A DNA stretch of 15,860 nucleotides, taken from NCBI GenBank assembly GCA_910588595.1, contig CAJUQU010000066.1, positions 1 to 15,860 of the forward strand. The letters run 5' to 3'. This document shows positions 6,104-13,732 of this stretch, piece by piece. Positions within the stretch are counted from its first letter, which is position 1. Each line of letters opens with the position of its first letter. The DNA comes from an uncultured Lachnospiraceae bacterium. Lineage in GTDB: Bacteria > Bacillota_A > Clostridia > Lachnospirales > Lachnospiraceae. Under the pieces are notes generated by a model. The model searched no databases. It was given only the letters and a program-made list of their open reading frames with translations, and was not told the DNA's origin. The translations under genes and the position numbers were made by a program.

Positions 6104-7864
6104 TTATCTCTGAACGACCTTTTTCGATTCTAAATTCCTCAGAAACCGTGCGGTCAGTCTGTCAAAAAACACGTTGCACACGATCACAACCGTGTTGTCA
6201 AATACAACCGCCAGCACGGTGCATACGATCAGTGTCAATACCACACTCACCCCGATGCCGCCGATACATCCAAACCGCAGCGCCGTGATGTGAAACCGTC
6301 CCTGCACTATGACAAACAGCGCGTACCAGTGTATCAGTATGATAGAGTAGCTGTACTTGGAGCACAGACGCACCAATACGTTGGATCTCCCCTTGAAGCG
6401 ATCCTTACGATCTGCAAACAGGGCAAAGATCCCAGCAGATGCGATCACCATCGTCGGCGTACTGCCGTACACATGATTCATCTGTGCAGAATCCATATAA
6501 ACCACCACACACATCACTATATACGACACTGCCGCCGCGATCATCATGACATGATTTCTCCGGGATGCGCCCGCCAGACGATTCTGTCTGATTATGATGT
6601 AGCCCAACAAGAACACACCTTCCCATCCTGCAAGGAATGTTGCTGCGCCGAACGTCATCCCAAACAGCGGCAGATACGTTGTCAGCATGTTCAGCACCAG
6701 TATGACCGCCGCCATTGAAAAAAGCAGCCTGTCGCTCATGTGCTGTGCCATCACCCTGAAAAACGGCGTCACGAGGTACAGTGCCACGATCGTGTAGATC
6801 AGCCACAAGTGCGGTCCCACATCAGGCGCCCCTGTCACGATGCGTTTAAATGAACTGCCGATATTGCGGGGCGGAAGAAAGTGCACCTCGCCGTTCAACG
6901 ATAACAAAAGCAGATAGTACGCTATCAGCGGTATGATGACTTTTGACGCCCTTCTTATATAGAATGCCGCAACGCTTTCTGTTGTATTCTTTCCTGAATT
7001 CAAAAGCAGGGCGCCCGAAAGCATGACATACAATAAATTGCAGCAAAGTCCAAGACTCAGCCCGCAGACGAGCACCAGGCGTTTCCAGACTGCATCCGCC
7101 AGATCCACCATCGGTGAACAGGAATGCGCAAGGATGACAAGGATCACGGCAAGCACTCTCAGATAGTCAAAATAAACTTCGCGGTCAGGTGACGGCTCCG
7201 CACCCAGAAAAACATTTCTAACATAGCTTTTCACAGTGAACCGCCCCTGTCTCATACGGACCCGGTGTGCCCAGAAGATCAGAGTAAACCCTGCAATGAC
7301 CGCCGGAAAATACCAGATACACGCCTTTACCGTATCTGCCGACACATAGGCATGTGCAGCCATCGGCTCATCGCAGCTTTGTATGCCTGCAAGCTTAAAA
7401 TCGCCGTCGATATCAAATCGAAATGTCTCGTACTGTCCTGCAGGAATCGGGATCAACAACGATTTTTCGCCTGTCTTCAGCGCACTTTTCACAGAGTGTT
7501 TTTCCGCAATGTTCTCGTTCATCCCGGCGTAGAATACCTGCACCGGAAGTGGCTCTTCTCCCTCCCAGACCTCGCCAAACTTTAATTCGATCCCGCCAAT
7601 TCTCCCTGCCGCAGCGACACTGTCGTCCTCTGAGGCAAATGTTACGATAAACTGCGGATCCTCCCCAGTTACCACAAAGCTTCCGCCCGCTTGGGCTTGC
7701 GCCGTCACATCATAATTGTGAACTTCAAAATCTGATAACAACCACTCTGTCACTTCTCCCTGCATCTCATAGTGCCATGACAAGTTTCGGTAAAACACCG
7801 TTCCCAATGCCGTTACAATCAGAAGAAACAAAATAACATAAGCAAATCTCGATCGTTGTCTCAT
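6104..7864 (-). CDS. Acyltransferase family 3 membrane protein with N-terminal extracytoplasmic domain
   Basis: Integral membrane acyltransferase, probably O-acylating a lipid-linked sugar or other surface polymer. Counting from the ATG at 7864 (586 residues): transmembrane segment 7-26; a roughly 155-residue hydrophilic, beta-rich region (27-180) predicted outside the membrane; transmembrane segment 181-200; then the acyltransferase-3 domain from about 230, opening with DYLRVLAVILVILAH (the invariant Arg and His246), and about nine further hydrophobic segments. The front domain is unusual, as most family members begin directly with the catalytic domain. The frame can be extended upstream to 8002, but that would overlap the lipid kinase gene by about 100 nt; the ATG at 7864 has AAAGGA upstream and starts right before the signal-anchor segment. 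It follows the lipid kinase by 40 nt, suggesting cotranscription. Substrate unknown. Confidence 0.83.
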   Translation of the reverse strand: MRQRSRFAYVILFLLIVTALGTVFYRNLSWHYEMQGEVTEWLLSDFEVHNYDVTAQAQAGGSFVVTGEDPQFIVTFASEDDSVAAAGRIGGIELKFGEVWEGEEPLPVQVFYAGMNENIAEKHSVKSALKTGEKSLLIPIPAGQYETFRFDIDGDFKLAGIQSCDEPMAAHAYVSADTVKACIWYFPAVIAGFTLIFWAHRVRMRQGRFTVKSYVRNVFLGAEPSPDREVYFDYLRVLAVILVILAHSCSPMVDLADAVWKRLVLVCGLSLGLCCNLLYVMLSGALLLNSGKNTTESVAAFYIRRASKVIIPLIAYYLLLLSLNGEVHFLPPRNIGSSFKRIVTGAPDVGPHLWLIYTIVALYLVTPFFRVMAQHMSDRLLFSMAAVILVLNMLTTYLPLFGMTFGAATFLAGWEGVFLLGYIIIRQNRLAGASRRNHVMMIAAAVSYIVMCVVVYMDSAQMNHVYGSTPTMVIASAGIFALFADRKDRFKGRSNVLVRLCSKYSYSIILIHWYALFVIVQGRFHITALRFGCIGGIGVSVVLTLIVCTVLAVVFDNTVVIVCNVFFDRLTARFLRNLESKKVVQR

Positions 7865-7904
7865 TGTCTTTAATCCTTTACCACAAGCGTCAGCTGGATA
7901 CGGA

Positions 7905-8816
7905 TCAGCGTACCATAATATCCATCGCCTGCTTTTCATTGATGAGCGTGACTTTCCTGTGTGCCCCGCCAAATTCGCCGTCAAGTGTCCACGCGATCTC
8001 ATCCTCTGACTCGATCACCAGCCTGCTTGACTTAAAACTGTACATATATTGTGTGTCAATATTCCTGATCGCGAGCGCCGCCAGGATCGAGTTGAGCTCT
8101 ATAGGATTTTTGGGCATCTTGATCAGTGTCACCTCAAACAGGCCGTCATCCAAAGCGATCTTTCCCTTAAAGACATTTCCCGCGATGCTCTTAAATCCCC
8201 CTACAGAGTATGAATTTGTAACCATTCCGTAGATAAAGTCATCCTCTATCACCTTTTCCTCTCCATTTTCTGACAAACTTGTCACTTTTAAGTGATAGGA
8301 TTTGATATTCTGCAGATGTTTGACTCCCTCTAAAATATATGCCATATGTCCCAACATATTTTTCATTTCCTGGGGTGTTCCATAAGACACTTCCGTAAAC
8401 AGTCCAAACGCCGCGATATACACAAAGACATCCTCGTTAAACCGCCCTACATCACAGGAGAATACAGTACCGCTCACAACTGCTTCTGCCGCTTTTTTCA
8501 TGATGGACGGAATCTTTAAACTATTGGCAAAGTCGTTGGTGCTCCCCGCCGGAATGTAGCCGATCGTCGTCTTGAAATCAGACTGCATCATCCCAGTTAC
8601 GATCTCATCGAGCGTTCCGTCACCGCCACTGCACACGACAAGCTCATAGCTCTTTTTGCGCTCACGCATGACGCGGCATGCATCTCCTCTTTTCTGTGTA
8701 GGATAGACTGTGACCTCGTATCCGCTCTTTACCAGTATATCCACGATCTCCAGCAGATGATTCCTGATCAATCCTTTACCAGAATGTGGATTTATTACAA
8801 ATAATGCTTTTTTCAT
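7905..8816 (-). CDS. Diacylglycerol kinase family lipid kinase
   Basis: Soluble or peripheral kinase of the DagK/YegS/LCB5 family, phosphorylating diacylglycerol or a related lipid alcohol to recycle it into phosphatidate. From the ATG at 8816 (303 residues): NPHSGKG (9-15); nucleotide-binding CSGGDGTLDE (62-71); PAGSTNDFA (89-97), typical of this family; DVGRFN (122-127); and DDGLFEV in the C-terminal beta-sandwich domain. These are all hallmark motifs. Length is normal for the family. An ATG five codons earlier (8831) is possible, but GGGAGAAG sits at proper distance only for the 8816 start. It lies 56 nt after whiA and 40 nt before the acyltransferase. In Gram-positive bacteria such enzymes (DgkB) recycle diacylglycerol from lipoteichoic acid synthesis; whether that applies here is inference. 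Confidence 0.9.
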   Translation of the reverse strand: MKKALFVINPHSGKGLIRNHLLEIVDILVKSGYEVTVYPTQKRGDACRVMRERKKSYELVVCSGGDGTLDEIVTGMMQSDFKTTIGYIPAGSTNDFANSLKIPSIMKKAAEAVVSGTVFSCDVGRFNEDVFVYIAAFGLFTEVSYGTPQEMKNMLGHMAYILEGVKHLQNIKSYHLKVTSLSENGEEKVIEDDFIYGMVTNSYSVGGFKSIAGNVFKGKIALDDGLFEVTLIKMPKNPIELNSILAALAIRNIDTQYMYSFKSSRLVIESEDEIAWTLDGEFGGAHRKVTLINEKQAMDIMVR

Positions 8817-8872
8817 AGACTTCTCCCGCATTTACGCCTAACTGCCTCCAACAAACTGAGAAATATCCTTTC

Positions 8873-9787
8873 CTAACTGTTCCTTATCTTCCCTGCCAGC
8901 TCACTCAGTTTTCTTAGTCTGTGGTTCACTCCCGATTTGCCCACCTTAGGGGTCAGATACTCCCCCAGCTCTTTTAACGTGGCATCTGGATATTCAAGAC
9001 GAAGTTCTGCCATCTGCCGCAGATGGTCTGCCAGGTTGTCAAATCCGTAATGCTCTTTGATGTACTGGATATCATCGATCTGCTTTGACGCCGCGTTGAC
9101 TGTCTTTGTGATATTTGCAGCCTCACAGTTGACCTTTCGGTTGATCGCATTGCGCATATCCTTCAATATCCGCAGATTTTCGAGATTCATCAGAGAAATA
9201 TGTGCGCCCATGACATTGAGCAGCTCCACGATCTCCTCGCTCTCCTTGAGATACACAACCTGATATTTTTTCCGTGCCACGACCTTCGCATGAATGTCAT
9301 AAAACAACAGTGTGCCCACGAGCTGTTTCGCCTGCTGTATATCACTGCACACATATTCCAGGTGATATCCTTTCTCAGGATTGCTCATGGAACCAATGCT
9401 CAAAAAAGCTCCTCTCAAAAAGGCGCGCTTACAGCATAGACTTTTGATCACCAACGGATTTACAAGGTTGTCACCCTCCTTGTCCTTGATGACCTGCTGC
9501 ACTTTTTTTATGACACTGATGTCATTTTTATCCAGAAACAGCCGACACTGTCGCTGCGCATCCGACAGTGCAGTGTTGCTCATCAATTGCAGTTTTTCAA
9601 ACAGCATCAGACATCTTGATGCCACAAGAGGTGTATCCGATGGAATCTCAATGCACCTGATACCCTGATCATCCGCCCTCAATGCCCCTGAATAGACAAG
9701 TATTGCGGCAAGCTCTGCAATCTGACAATGCCTCGCATCATTTTCAAGCTTTACAAGCTCCTCCTTTACCTCTCCTGAAAAAGACAT
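8873..9787 (-). CDS. whiA: Sporulation/division transcription factor WhiA
   Basis: DNA-binding protein of the WhiA family, which in actinobacteria controls sporulation septation and in Firmicutes affects division and chromosome segregation. The first residues MSFSGEVKEEL are the family signature. Residues 1-210 form the degenerate LAGLIDADG homing-endonuclease-like part, including KRAFLRGAFLSIGSMSNPEK (120-139). Residues 220-300 carry the WhiA helix-turn-helix, with LADHLRQMAELRLEYPDATL (252-271) and KVGKSGVNHRLRKLSELA. Length (304) is typical. The start has AGGTGGG close upstream. It comes 20 nt after rapZ in the standard Firmicutes order rapZ-whiA; the gluP/yvcK gene often between them is absent here. 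Confidence 0.96.
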   Translation of the reverse strand: MSFSGEVKEELVKLENDARHCQIAELAAILVYSGALRADDQGIRCIEIPSDTPLVASRCLMLFEKLQLMSNTALSDAQRQCRLFLDKNDISVIKKVQQVIKDKEGDNLVNPLVIKSLCCKRAFLRGAFLSIGSMSNPEKGYHLEYVCSDIQQAKQLVGTLLFYDIHAKVVARKKYQVVYLKESEEIVELLNVMGAHISLMNLENLRILKDMRNAINRKVNCEAANITKTVNAASKQIDDIQYIKEHYGFDNLADHLRQMAELRLEYPDATLKELGEYLTPKVGKSGVNHRLRKLSELAGKIRNS

Positions 9788-9807
9788 AGCCCACCTCTTA
9801 TTCCGCG

Positions 9808-10659
9808 TTACTTTGTATCCCTGTGCCGGAGCGTCAATCCATAATCTCCCTTGTCCTTCATCCGTCTGTAGAGTTCCCCAGCCAGCGTCACGCTTCTGTG
9901 CTGGCCTCCTGTACAGCCGATCGCAATGACAAGCTGATATTTTCCTTCATTGACATAATGTGGTATCAGAAATTGGATCATATCCGTCAACTTGTCCACA
10001 AACTCATGTGCCTCCGGAAAACTCATAACGTAGTCCTGTACTTCCCGGTCAAGCCCGGTCTTTTGTTTTAACTCATCAACGTAAAAGGGATTGGGCAGAA
10101 AACGCACATCAAACACCAGATCCGCATCCTGTGGAATGCCATTCTTAAATCCAAACGACATCACATTGACCATCAGGTTGTTGTACGCCTGATTGCTGAC
10201 AAAGATCCGGTCAAGCTCTGCCTTCAGCTCCCTTGTCAATAAATTCGTCGTATCGATCACATAGTCCGCCGCCTGCTTGATACTTGCAAGCAGCGCCCGC
10301 TCCCTGGTGATGCCGCTCATCAGATCGCTGTCGACAGACAGCGGGTGAACACGTCTTGACTCCTTGTATCGCTTGAGCAGCACACTGTCCGCCGCTTCAA
10401 GGAAAAGGATCTCAAAAGTATATTGTTCACGCAGGCGTGCCACCAGCTGGTTGACATCCTCAAATGACTGGTCCGCCCTGACATCCAGCCCCAGTGCTAC
10501 CTTTAAGATCCCATTGTCCGGCATGGCTAACAGTTCCATGAATTTCTCGATCAGGGGGACCGGCATATTGTCCGCACAATAATATCCTGCGTCCTCCAGC
10601 ATTTTCATGGCAGTCGATTTCCCCCCGCCGCTCATACCAGTAACGATCACAAATCTCAT
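9808..10659 (-). CDS. rapZ: RNase adapter / nucleotide-binding protein RapZ (YvcJ)
   Basis: P-loop protein of the RapZ/YvcJ family. In Escherichia coli RapZ controls glucosamine-6-phosphate synthase mRNA via small RNAs; in Bacillus YvcJ binds and hydrolyses GTP and affects competence. The role in Clostridia is not established. The P-loop GMSGGGKST is at 8-16, followed by GYYCADNMPVPLI, which is typical of the family. The C-terminal domain carries GCTGGQHRSV (248-257), the conserved ligand-binding motif. The 283-residue length is normal. It starts 2 nt after murB stops and ends 20 nt before whiA, so expression is likely coupled to murB. RapZ senses glucosamine-6-phosphate in enterobacteria, so its place between murB and whiA fits a wall-precursor theme; that link is inference. 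Confidence 0.95.
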   Translation of the reverse strand: MRFVIVTGMSGGGKSTAMKMLEDAGYYCADNMPVPLIEKFMELLAMPDNGILKVALGLDVRADQSFEDVNQLVARLREQYTFEILFLEAADSVLLKRYKESRRVHPLSVDSDLMSGITRERALLASIKQAADYVIDTTNLLTRELKAELDRIFVSNQAYNNLMVNVMSFGFKNGIPQDADLVFDVRFLPNPFYVDELKQKTGLDREVQDYVMSFPEAHEFVDKLTDMIQFLIPHYVNEGKYQLVIAIGCTGGQHRSVTLAGELYRRMKDKGDYGLTLRHRDTK

Positions 10660-10661
10660 CT

Positions 10662-11630
10662 CTATCTTCCTTTCTCTCCAAAGCCCAGCATGATCACTTC
10701 CGGCTCGATCGTAACCTGCGATGAAATCTTCACCCGCTTCTGTACTTCCGCAATGAGTGTGTAAATATCCGCCGCAGTGGCGTTTCCTCTGTTTATGATA
10801 AAGCCGCAGTGTTTCTCAGAAACCTGCGCTCCACCTGTCGAAAAACCTCTAAGTCCTGCATCTTCTATCAGTTTCGCCGCAAAATGCCCTGCAGGCCTCT
10901 TAAACGTAGACCCTGCGCTTGGATATTCCAACGGTTGTTTCTCGCGCCTTCTTGCCGCGAGGTCCTCCATCTTAGCCCTGATCTCCTGCTGGCTGCCCCG
11001 CGCAAGCACGACCGACGCTTCCAGCACGACCAGCGGCTCCTCTTTCAATATACTATGCCTGTAAGAAAACCGCATCTCCTCTGCCTTTTTCTCAATGATC
11101 TCCCCGCGAGGCGTCATCAGCCGCACACACTTTACCACATGGCGCATTTCCCCGCCGTAAGCGCCCGCATTCATGACGATCGCACCGCCCAGACTTCCAG
11201 GGATACCCGCTGCAAACTCAAATCCGGTCAGCCCGTATTCATACGCTTTGTGTGCAACTGCCGCAAGCGATGCGCCCGCCTTGCAGACAAGCGTTGTTCC
11301 ATCAGGTTCATCCAATACAATATCTCCAAATTCCTTTGACAGATGGAGTACAACCCCCCTGATACCGCTGTCGCTGACCAGCACATTGCTGCCGTTTCCC
11401 AGCAGATAGTAGTCCGTTCCAGGCTCGCTATATCCCTCAGCGCTCAATGCCGCCAATACTTTTTGAAGCTCTTTTGAAGTATTTATTTCCACAAAGATGT
11501 CAGCTTCACCCCCTACGCGAAAGGTGGTGTGAGCTGACATCTTCTCATCTACAAGTATTTGCTCCGGCTGCAGTATGCACGCCAGTCTTTGGCAGAGTTT
11601 TTGTTTTGCGTTCTCATCAAACTCTCTCAA
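10662..11630 (-). CDS. murB: UDP-N-acetylenolpyruvoylglucosamine reductase
   Basis: FAD- and NADPH-dependent enzyme making UDP-N-acetylmuramic acid, the second committed step of peptidoglycan precursor synthesis; cytoplasmic. Motifs: HTTFRVGG (34-41) and LLGNGSNVLVSD (76-87) of the FAD-binding domain; AAGIPGSLGGAIVMNAGAYG (140-159); the FSYRHS substrate segment with Arg191; the catalytic Ser241 in GSTFKRP; and the C-terminal Glu in EPEV (309-312). The Ser-containing GSTFKRP and the absence of the extra loop seen in the E. coli enzyme indicate the Gram-positive type II form. The start codon is TTG at 11630, chosen because GAGGT lies 7 nt upstream, an in-frame stop lies just before it, and the next ATG (codon 31) would cut into the fold. 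It is followed by rapZ after only 2 nt. Confidence 0.96.
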   Translation of the reverse strand: MREFDENAKQKLCQRLACILQPEQILVDEKMSAHTTFRVGGEADIFVEINTSKELQKVLAALSAEGYSEPGTDYYLLGNGSNVLVSDSGIRGVVLHLSKEFGDIVLDEPDGTTLVCKAGASLAAVAHKAYEYGLTGFEFAAGIPGSLGGAIVMNAGAYGGEMRHVVKCVRLMTPRGEIIEKKAEEMRFSYRHSILKEEPLVVLEASVVLARGSQQEIRAKMEDLAARRREKQPLEYPSAGSTFKRPAGHFAAKLIEDAGLRGFSTGGAQVSEKHCGFIINRGNATAADIYTLIAEVQKRVKISSQVTIEPEVIMLGFGEKGR

Positions 11631-11655
11631 ATGATTACCTCTTCATTGCTTTGCT

Positions 11656-12603
11656 TTATTCTAATATTAACTTAGCCGCACCGTAAATGCCAGCGTCATT
11701 TCCGAGTGTTGCAAGTTTGAACTGTGCTTCTCTTGATCCGTGGAATACATATTTTGTGTAGTATTTTGAAACGTATTCACACAAAATGTCTCCTGCTTTG
11801 GACACCCCGCCCCCAAGGACAAACAGCTCTGGATTCACTACGCCTGCGATCGCCGCAAACCCTTTTCCAAGATAATCTCCAAACTGCTCTGCCACTTCAC
11901 AGGCAAGCTTATCTCCCTCCTTGACGGCATCAAATACAGCCTTGGCACTCAGTCTCCCTTCTGCCTTCGCAGTCCTGAGTACACTGTCCTGTGCCGACGA
12001 TGCGAGCTTCCTCTCAGCCAGCCGCACCACGCCTGTCGCAGATGCATACTGCTCCAGACAGCCGTGATTGCCACATCCACACGCATCCGGTTCATTGTCC
12101 TCAATATGGATATGTCCGATCTCTCCGCCCGCACCTGTTGCGCCTGTCACCATCTTTCCATTGATGATGATCCCGCCGCCGACACCTGTGCCTAGCGTGG
12201 CGAGTACCATGTTCGTACAGCCTTTTCCGCCGCCGCACCACATCTCTCCGAGCGCCGCCACATTCGCGTCATTGCCGGCCTTTACCGGCATCTGCAGTAT
12301 GCCGCCAAGCGTCTCGTTAACATTGACCACATCCCAGCCGAGATTCACTGCCTTATGTACGATGCCGTTATCGTCCACCGGGCCGGGCACACCGATGCCC
12401 ACACCGATCAGATCCTCTTTCGCGATCGCTTTCTCCGCCGTCTTATCCAAGATCGCCTTCGCGATATCTGGCAGGATCTTGCTGCCATTATCCTCTTTTC
12501 TTGTCGGTATCTCCCACTTCTCCAGCACATTCCCAGCCGGATCAAATAGACCGATCTTTACTGTCGTTCCACCTAAGTCCACTCCGAAACAATATTTACT
12601 CAT
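11656..12603 (-). CDS. glk: ROK family glucokinase
   Basis: ATP-dependent cytoplasmic glucose kinase of the ROK family, feeding glucose that enters without phosphotransferase transport into glycolysis. The phosphate-binding motif is DLGGTT (9-14); the catalytic Asp112 is in GNDANVAALGE; the second phosphate motif is LGTGVGGGI (137-145). The ROK zinc site is complete: His164 in GEIGHI, and Cys175, Cys177 and Cys182 in CGCGNHGCLEQY. No DNA-binding domain precedes the kinase part, so it is an enzyme rather than a ROK repressor. Start ATG 12603 follows GGAGTAGAAGG. It lies between hprK and murB, 69 nt after hprK with an intervening hairpin. Pairing with hprK suggests coordinated control of carbon flux. 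Confidence 0.94.
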   Translation of the reverse strand: MSKYCFGVDLGGTTVKIGLFDPAGNVLEKWEIPTRKEDNGSKILPDIAKAILDKTAEKAIAKEDLIGVGIGVPGPVDDNGIVHKAVNLGWDVVNVNETLGGILQMPVKAGNDANVAALGEMWCGGGKGCTNMVLATLGTGVGGGIIINGKMVTGATGAGGEIGHIHIEDNEPDACGCGNHGCLEQYASATGVVRLAERKLASSAQDSVLRTAKAEGRLSAKAVFDAVKEGDKLACEVAEQFGDYLGKGFAAIAGVVNPELFVLGGGVSKAGDILCEYVSKYYTKYVFHGSREAQFKLATLGNDAGIYGAAKLILE

Positions 12604-12638
12604 CCTTCTACTCCTTGTATCCTTGCAATCAACCTACG

Positions 12639-12661
12639 AAGAACGCTGCCTTTGCGTTCTT
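12639..12661 (-). other. Intercistronic hairpin between hprK and glk
   Basis: A perfect 8-bp stem AAGAACGC/GCGTTCTT with a 7-nt loop fills the middle of the 69-nt gap. No U-tract follows on the minus strand, so it is not a standard terminator. It could be an RNA processing or stability element setting different levels of hprK and downstream genes. Confidence 0.5.
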
Positions 12662-12672
12662 ATCCTCATGCC

Positions 12673-13614
12673 CTACTCTTCATCATCCTCGCGCGGTTTC
12701 GAGAGTGAATTCTGCACACGCTGATACAATTCCTGTGCGGCGTTGTAGCCCATCTTCTTCTGACGATAGTTAACTGCTGCCGACTCACAGATGATCGCGA
12801 GATTCCTCCCCGGCCGGATCGGGATATTGTGACACACGATCTTATTACCAAGATATTCTGTATAGTTTTCTTCCAGACCTAATCTGTCATATTTCTTTTC
12901 CTTATCCCAGTCTTCCAGACGGATGACAAGATTGATGTTCGTGGTATTCATGACACTCTGCACGCCGTACAGCGTCTTTACATCAATGATCCCTATACCG
13001 CGCAGCTCGATAAAATGGCGCGTGATATCAGGCGCTGAACCGATCAGTGTATCGTCACTCACCTTTCTGATCTCCACAACGTCATCTGACACCAGCCGAT
13101 GACCGCGCTTAATGAGTTCGAGTGCTGCCTCGCTCTTACCGATACCGCTCTCACCAGTGATGAGTACCCCCTCACCATAGACATCCACAAGCACCCCGTG
13201 AACAGATATGCAGGGAGCAAGTTTGACATTCAGCCATCTGATGATCTCAGCCTCAAACGCGGAGGTCGTCTTCTCTGTTACCAGAAGCGGGACATTATTA
13301 TTCACTGCGATCTCCATGAACATCTCATCCGGATGCAGTCCCCTGCAGAAGATAATGCATGGTGTCTTCTCCGATATTACTCTTGGGTACACTTCCTCTT
13401 TTCTCTCCTGGGACAGATTTTCCATATAGGAAAATTCTACAAATCCAATGATCTGCGGCCTCGTCTCCTCAAAATGTTCAAAGTAGCCAGCCAGCTGCAA
13501 TGCCGGTCTGTTGATGTCCGGCTGGTGGATCTTGATATTCTCCACATCGATCTGCGGTGTAAGATTTTTAAGTTTGAATTTTTCGATTACTTTTTCAATG
13601 CTAACGCTTGCCAT
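12673..13614 (-). CDS. hprK: HPr kinase/phosphorylase
   Basis: Bifunctional sensor enzyme that phosphorylates HPr on Ser46 when glycolytic intermediates are high and dephosphorylates it otherwise, controlling catabolite repression through CcpA. The N-terminal domain (1-130) contains GLHPDEMF. The C-terminal kinase domain has His139 in SVHGVLVD, the P-loop GESGIGKS (154-161), SDDVVEI with Asp177 and Asp178, and the signature ELRGIGIIDVKTLYG (203-217). The tail includes ICESAAVNYRQKKMGY. Length (313) is standard, with a hexameric enzyme expected. The start has AGGAAGAGGG upstream. No ptsH (HPr) gene is visible in this window. The leader carries a large imperfect hairpin that could affect expression. 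Confidence 0.96.
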   Translation of the reverse strand: MASVSIEKVIEKFKLKNLTPQIDVENIKIHQPDINRPALQLAGYFEHFEETRPQIIGFVEFSYMENLSQERKEEVYPRVISEKTPCIIFCRGLHPDEMFMEIAVNNNVPLLVTEKTTSAFEAEIIRWLNVKLAPCISVHGVLVDVYGEGVLITGESGIGKSEAALELIKRGHRLVSDDVVEIRKVSDDTLIGSAPDITRHFIELRGIGIIDVKTLYGVQSVMNTTNINLVIRLEDWDKEKKYDRLGLEENYTEYLGNKIVCHNIPIRPGRNLAIICESAAVNYRQKKMGYNAAQELYQRVQNSLSKPREDDEE

Positions 13615-13656
13615 TTTCCCTCTTCCTTATATTTAGGAACTGCACAACCTGACTGA

Positions 13657-13710
13657 GGAACTGTCCATAGATCCCCCCCTCGTTGTGACGGGCAGTCTAT
13701 CAACAGTTCC
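13657..13710 (-). repeat. 54-nt imperfect hairpin element in the hprK leader
   Basis: GGAACTGT (13657-13664) pairs with ACAGTTCC (13703-13710). Inside, CTAT/ATAG and a G7/CCC contact extend the fold into one long imperfect hairpin. A further copy of GGAACTG (13636-13642) lies just nearer to hprK. No U-tract follows on either strand, so a simple terminator for the upstream gene is unlikely. It may be a dispersed intergenic repeat or an RNA element. Confidence 0.5.
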
Positions 13711-13732
13711 CTGTCTGTCTCTGTACAGTACC

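Noticed and set aside
7865..8002. 46-codon N-terminal extension of the acyltransferase.
   Set aside because: It would overlap the end of the lipid kinase gene by about 100 nt; the ATG at 7864 lies right before a signal-anchor segment and has AAAGGA upstream.
12068..12724. A 218-codon plus-strand open frame opposite glk.
   Set aside because: Lies antisense to a clear ROK kinase with all motifs; Pro/Ser-rich translation is typical of the reverse strand of a real gene.
13099..13656. A 185-codon plus-strand open frame opposite hprK.
   Set aside because: Antisense to a clear HPr kinase, no ribosome binding site or recognisable domain.
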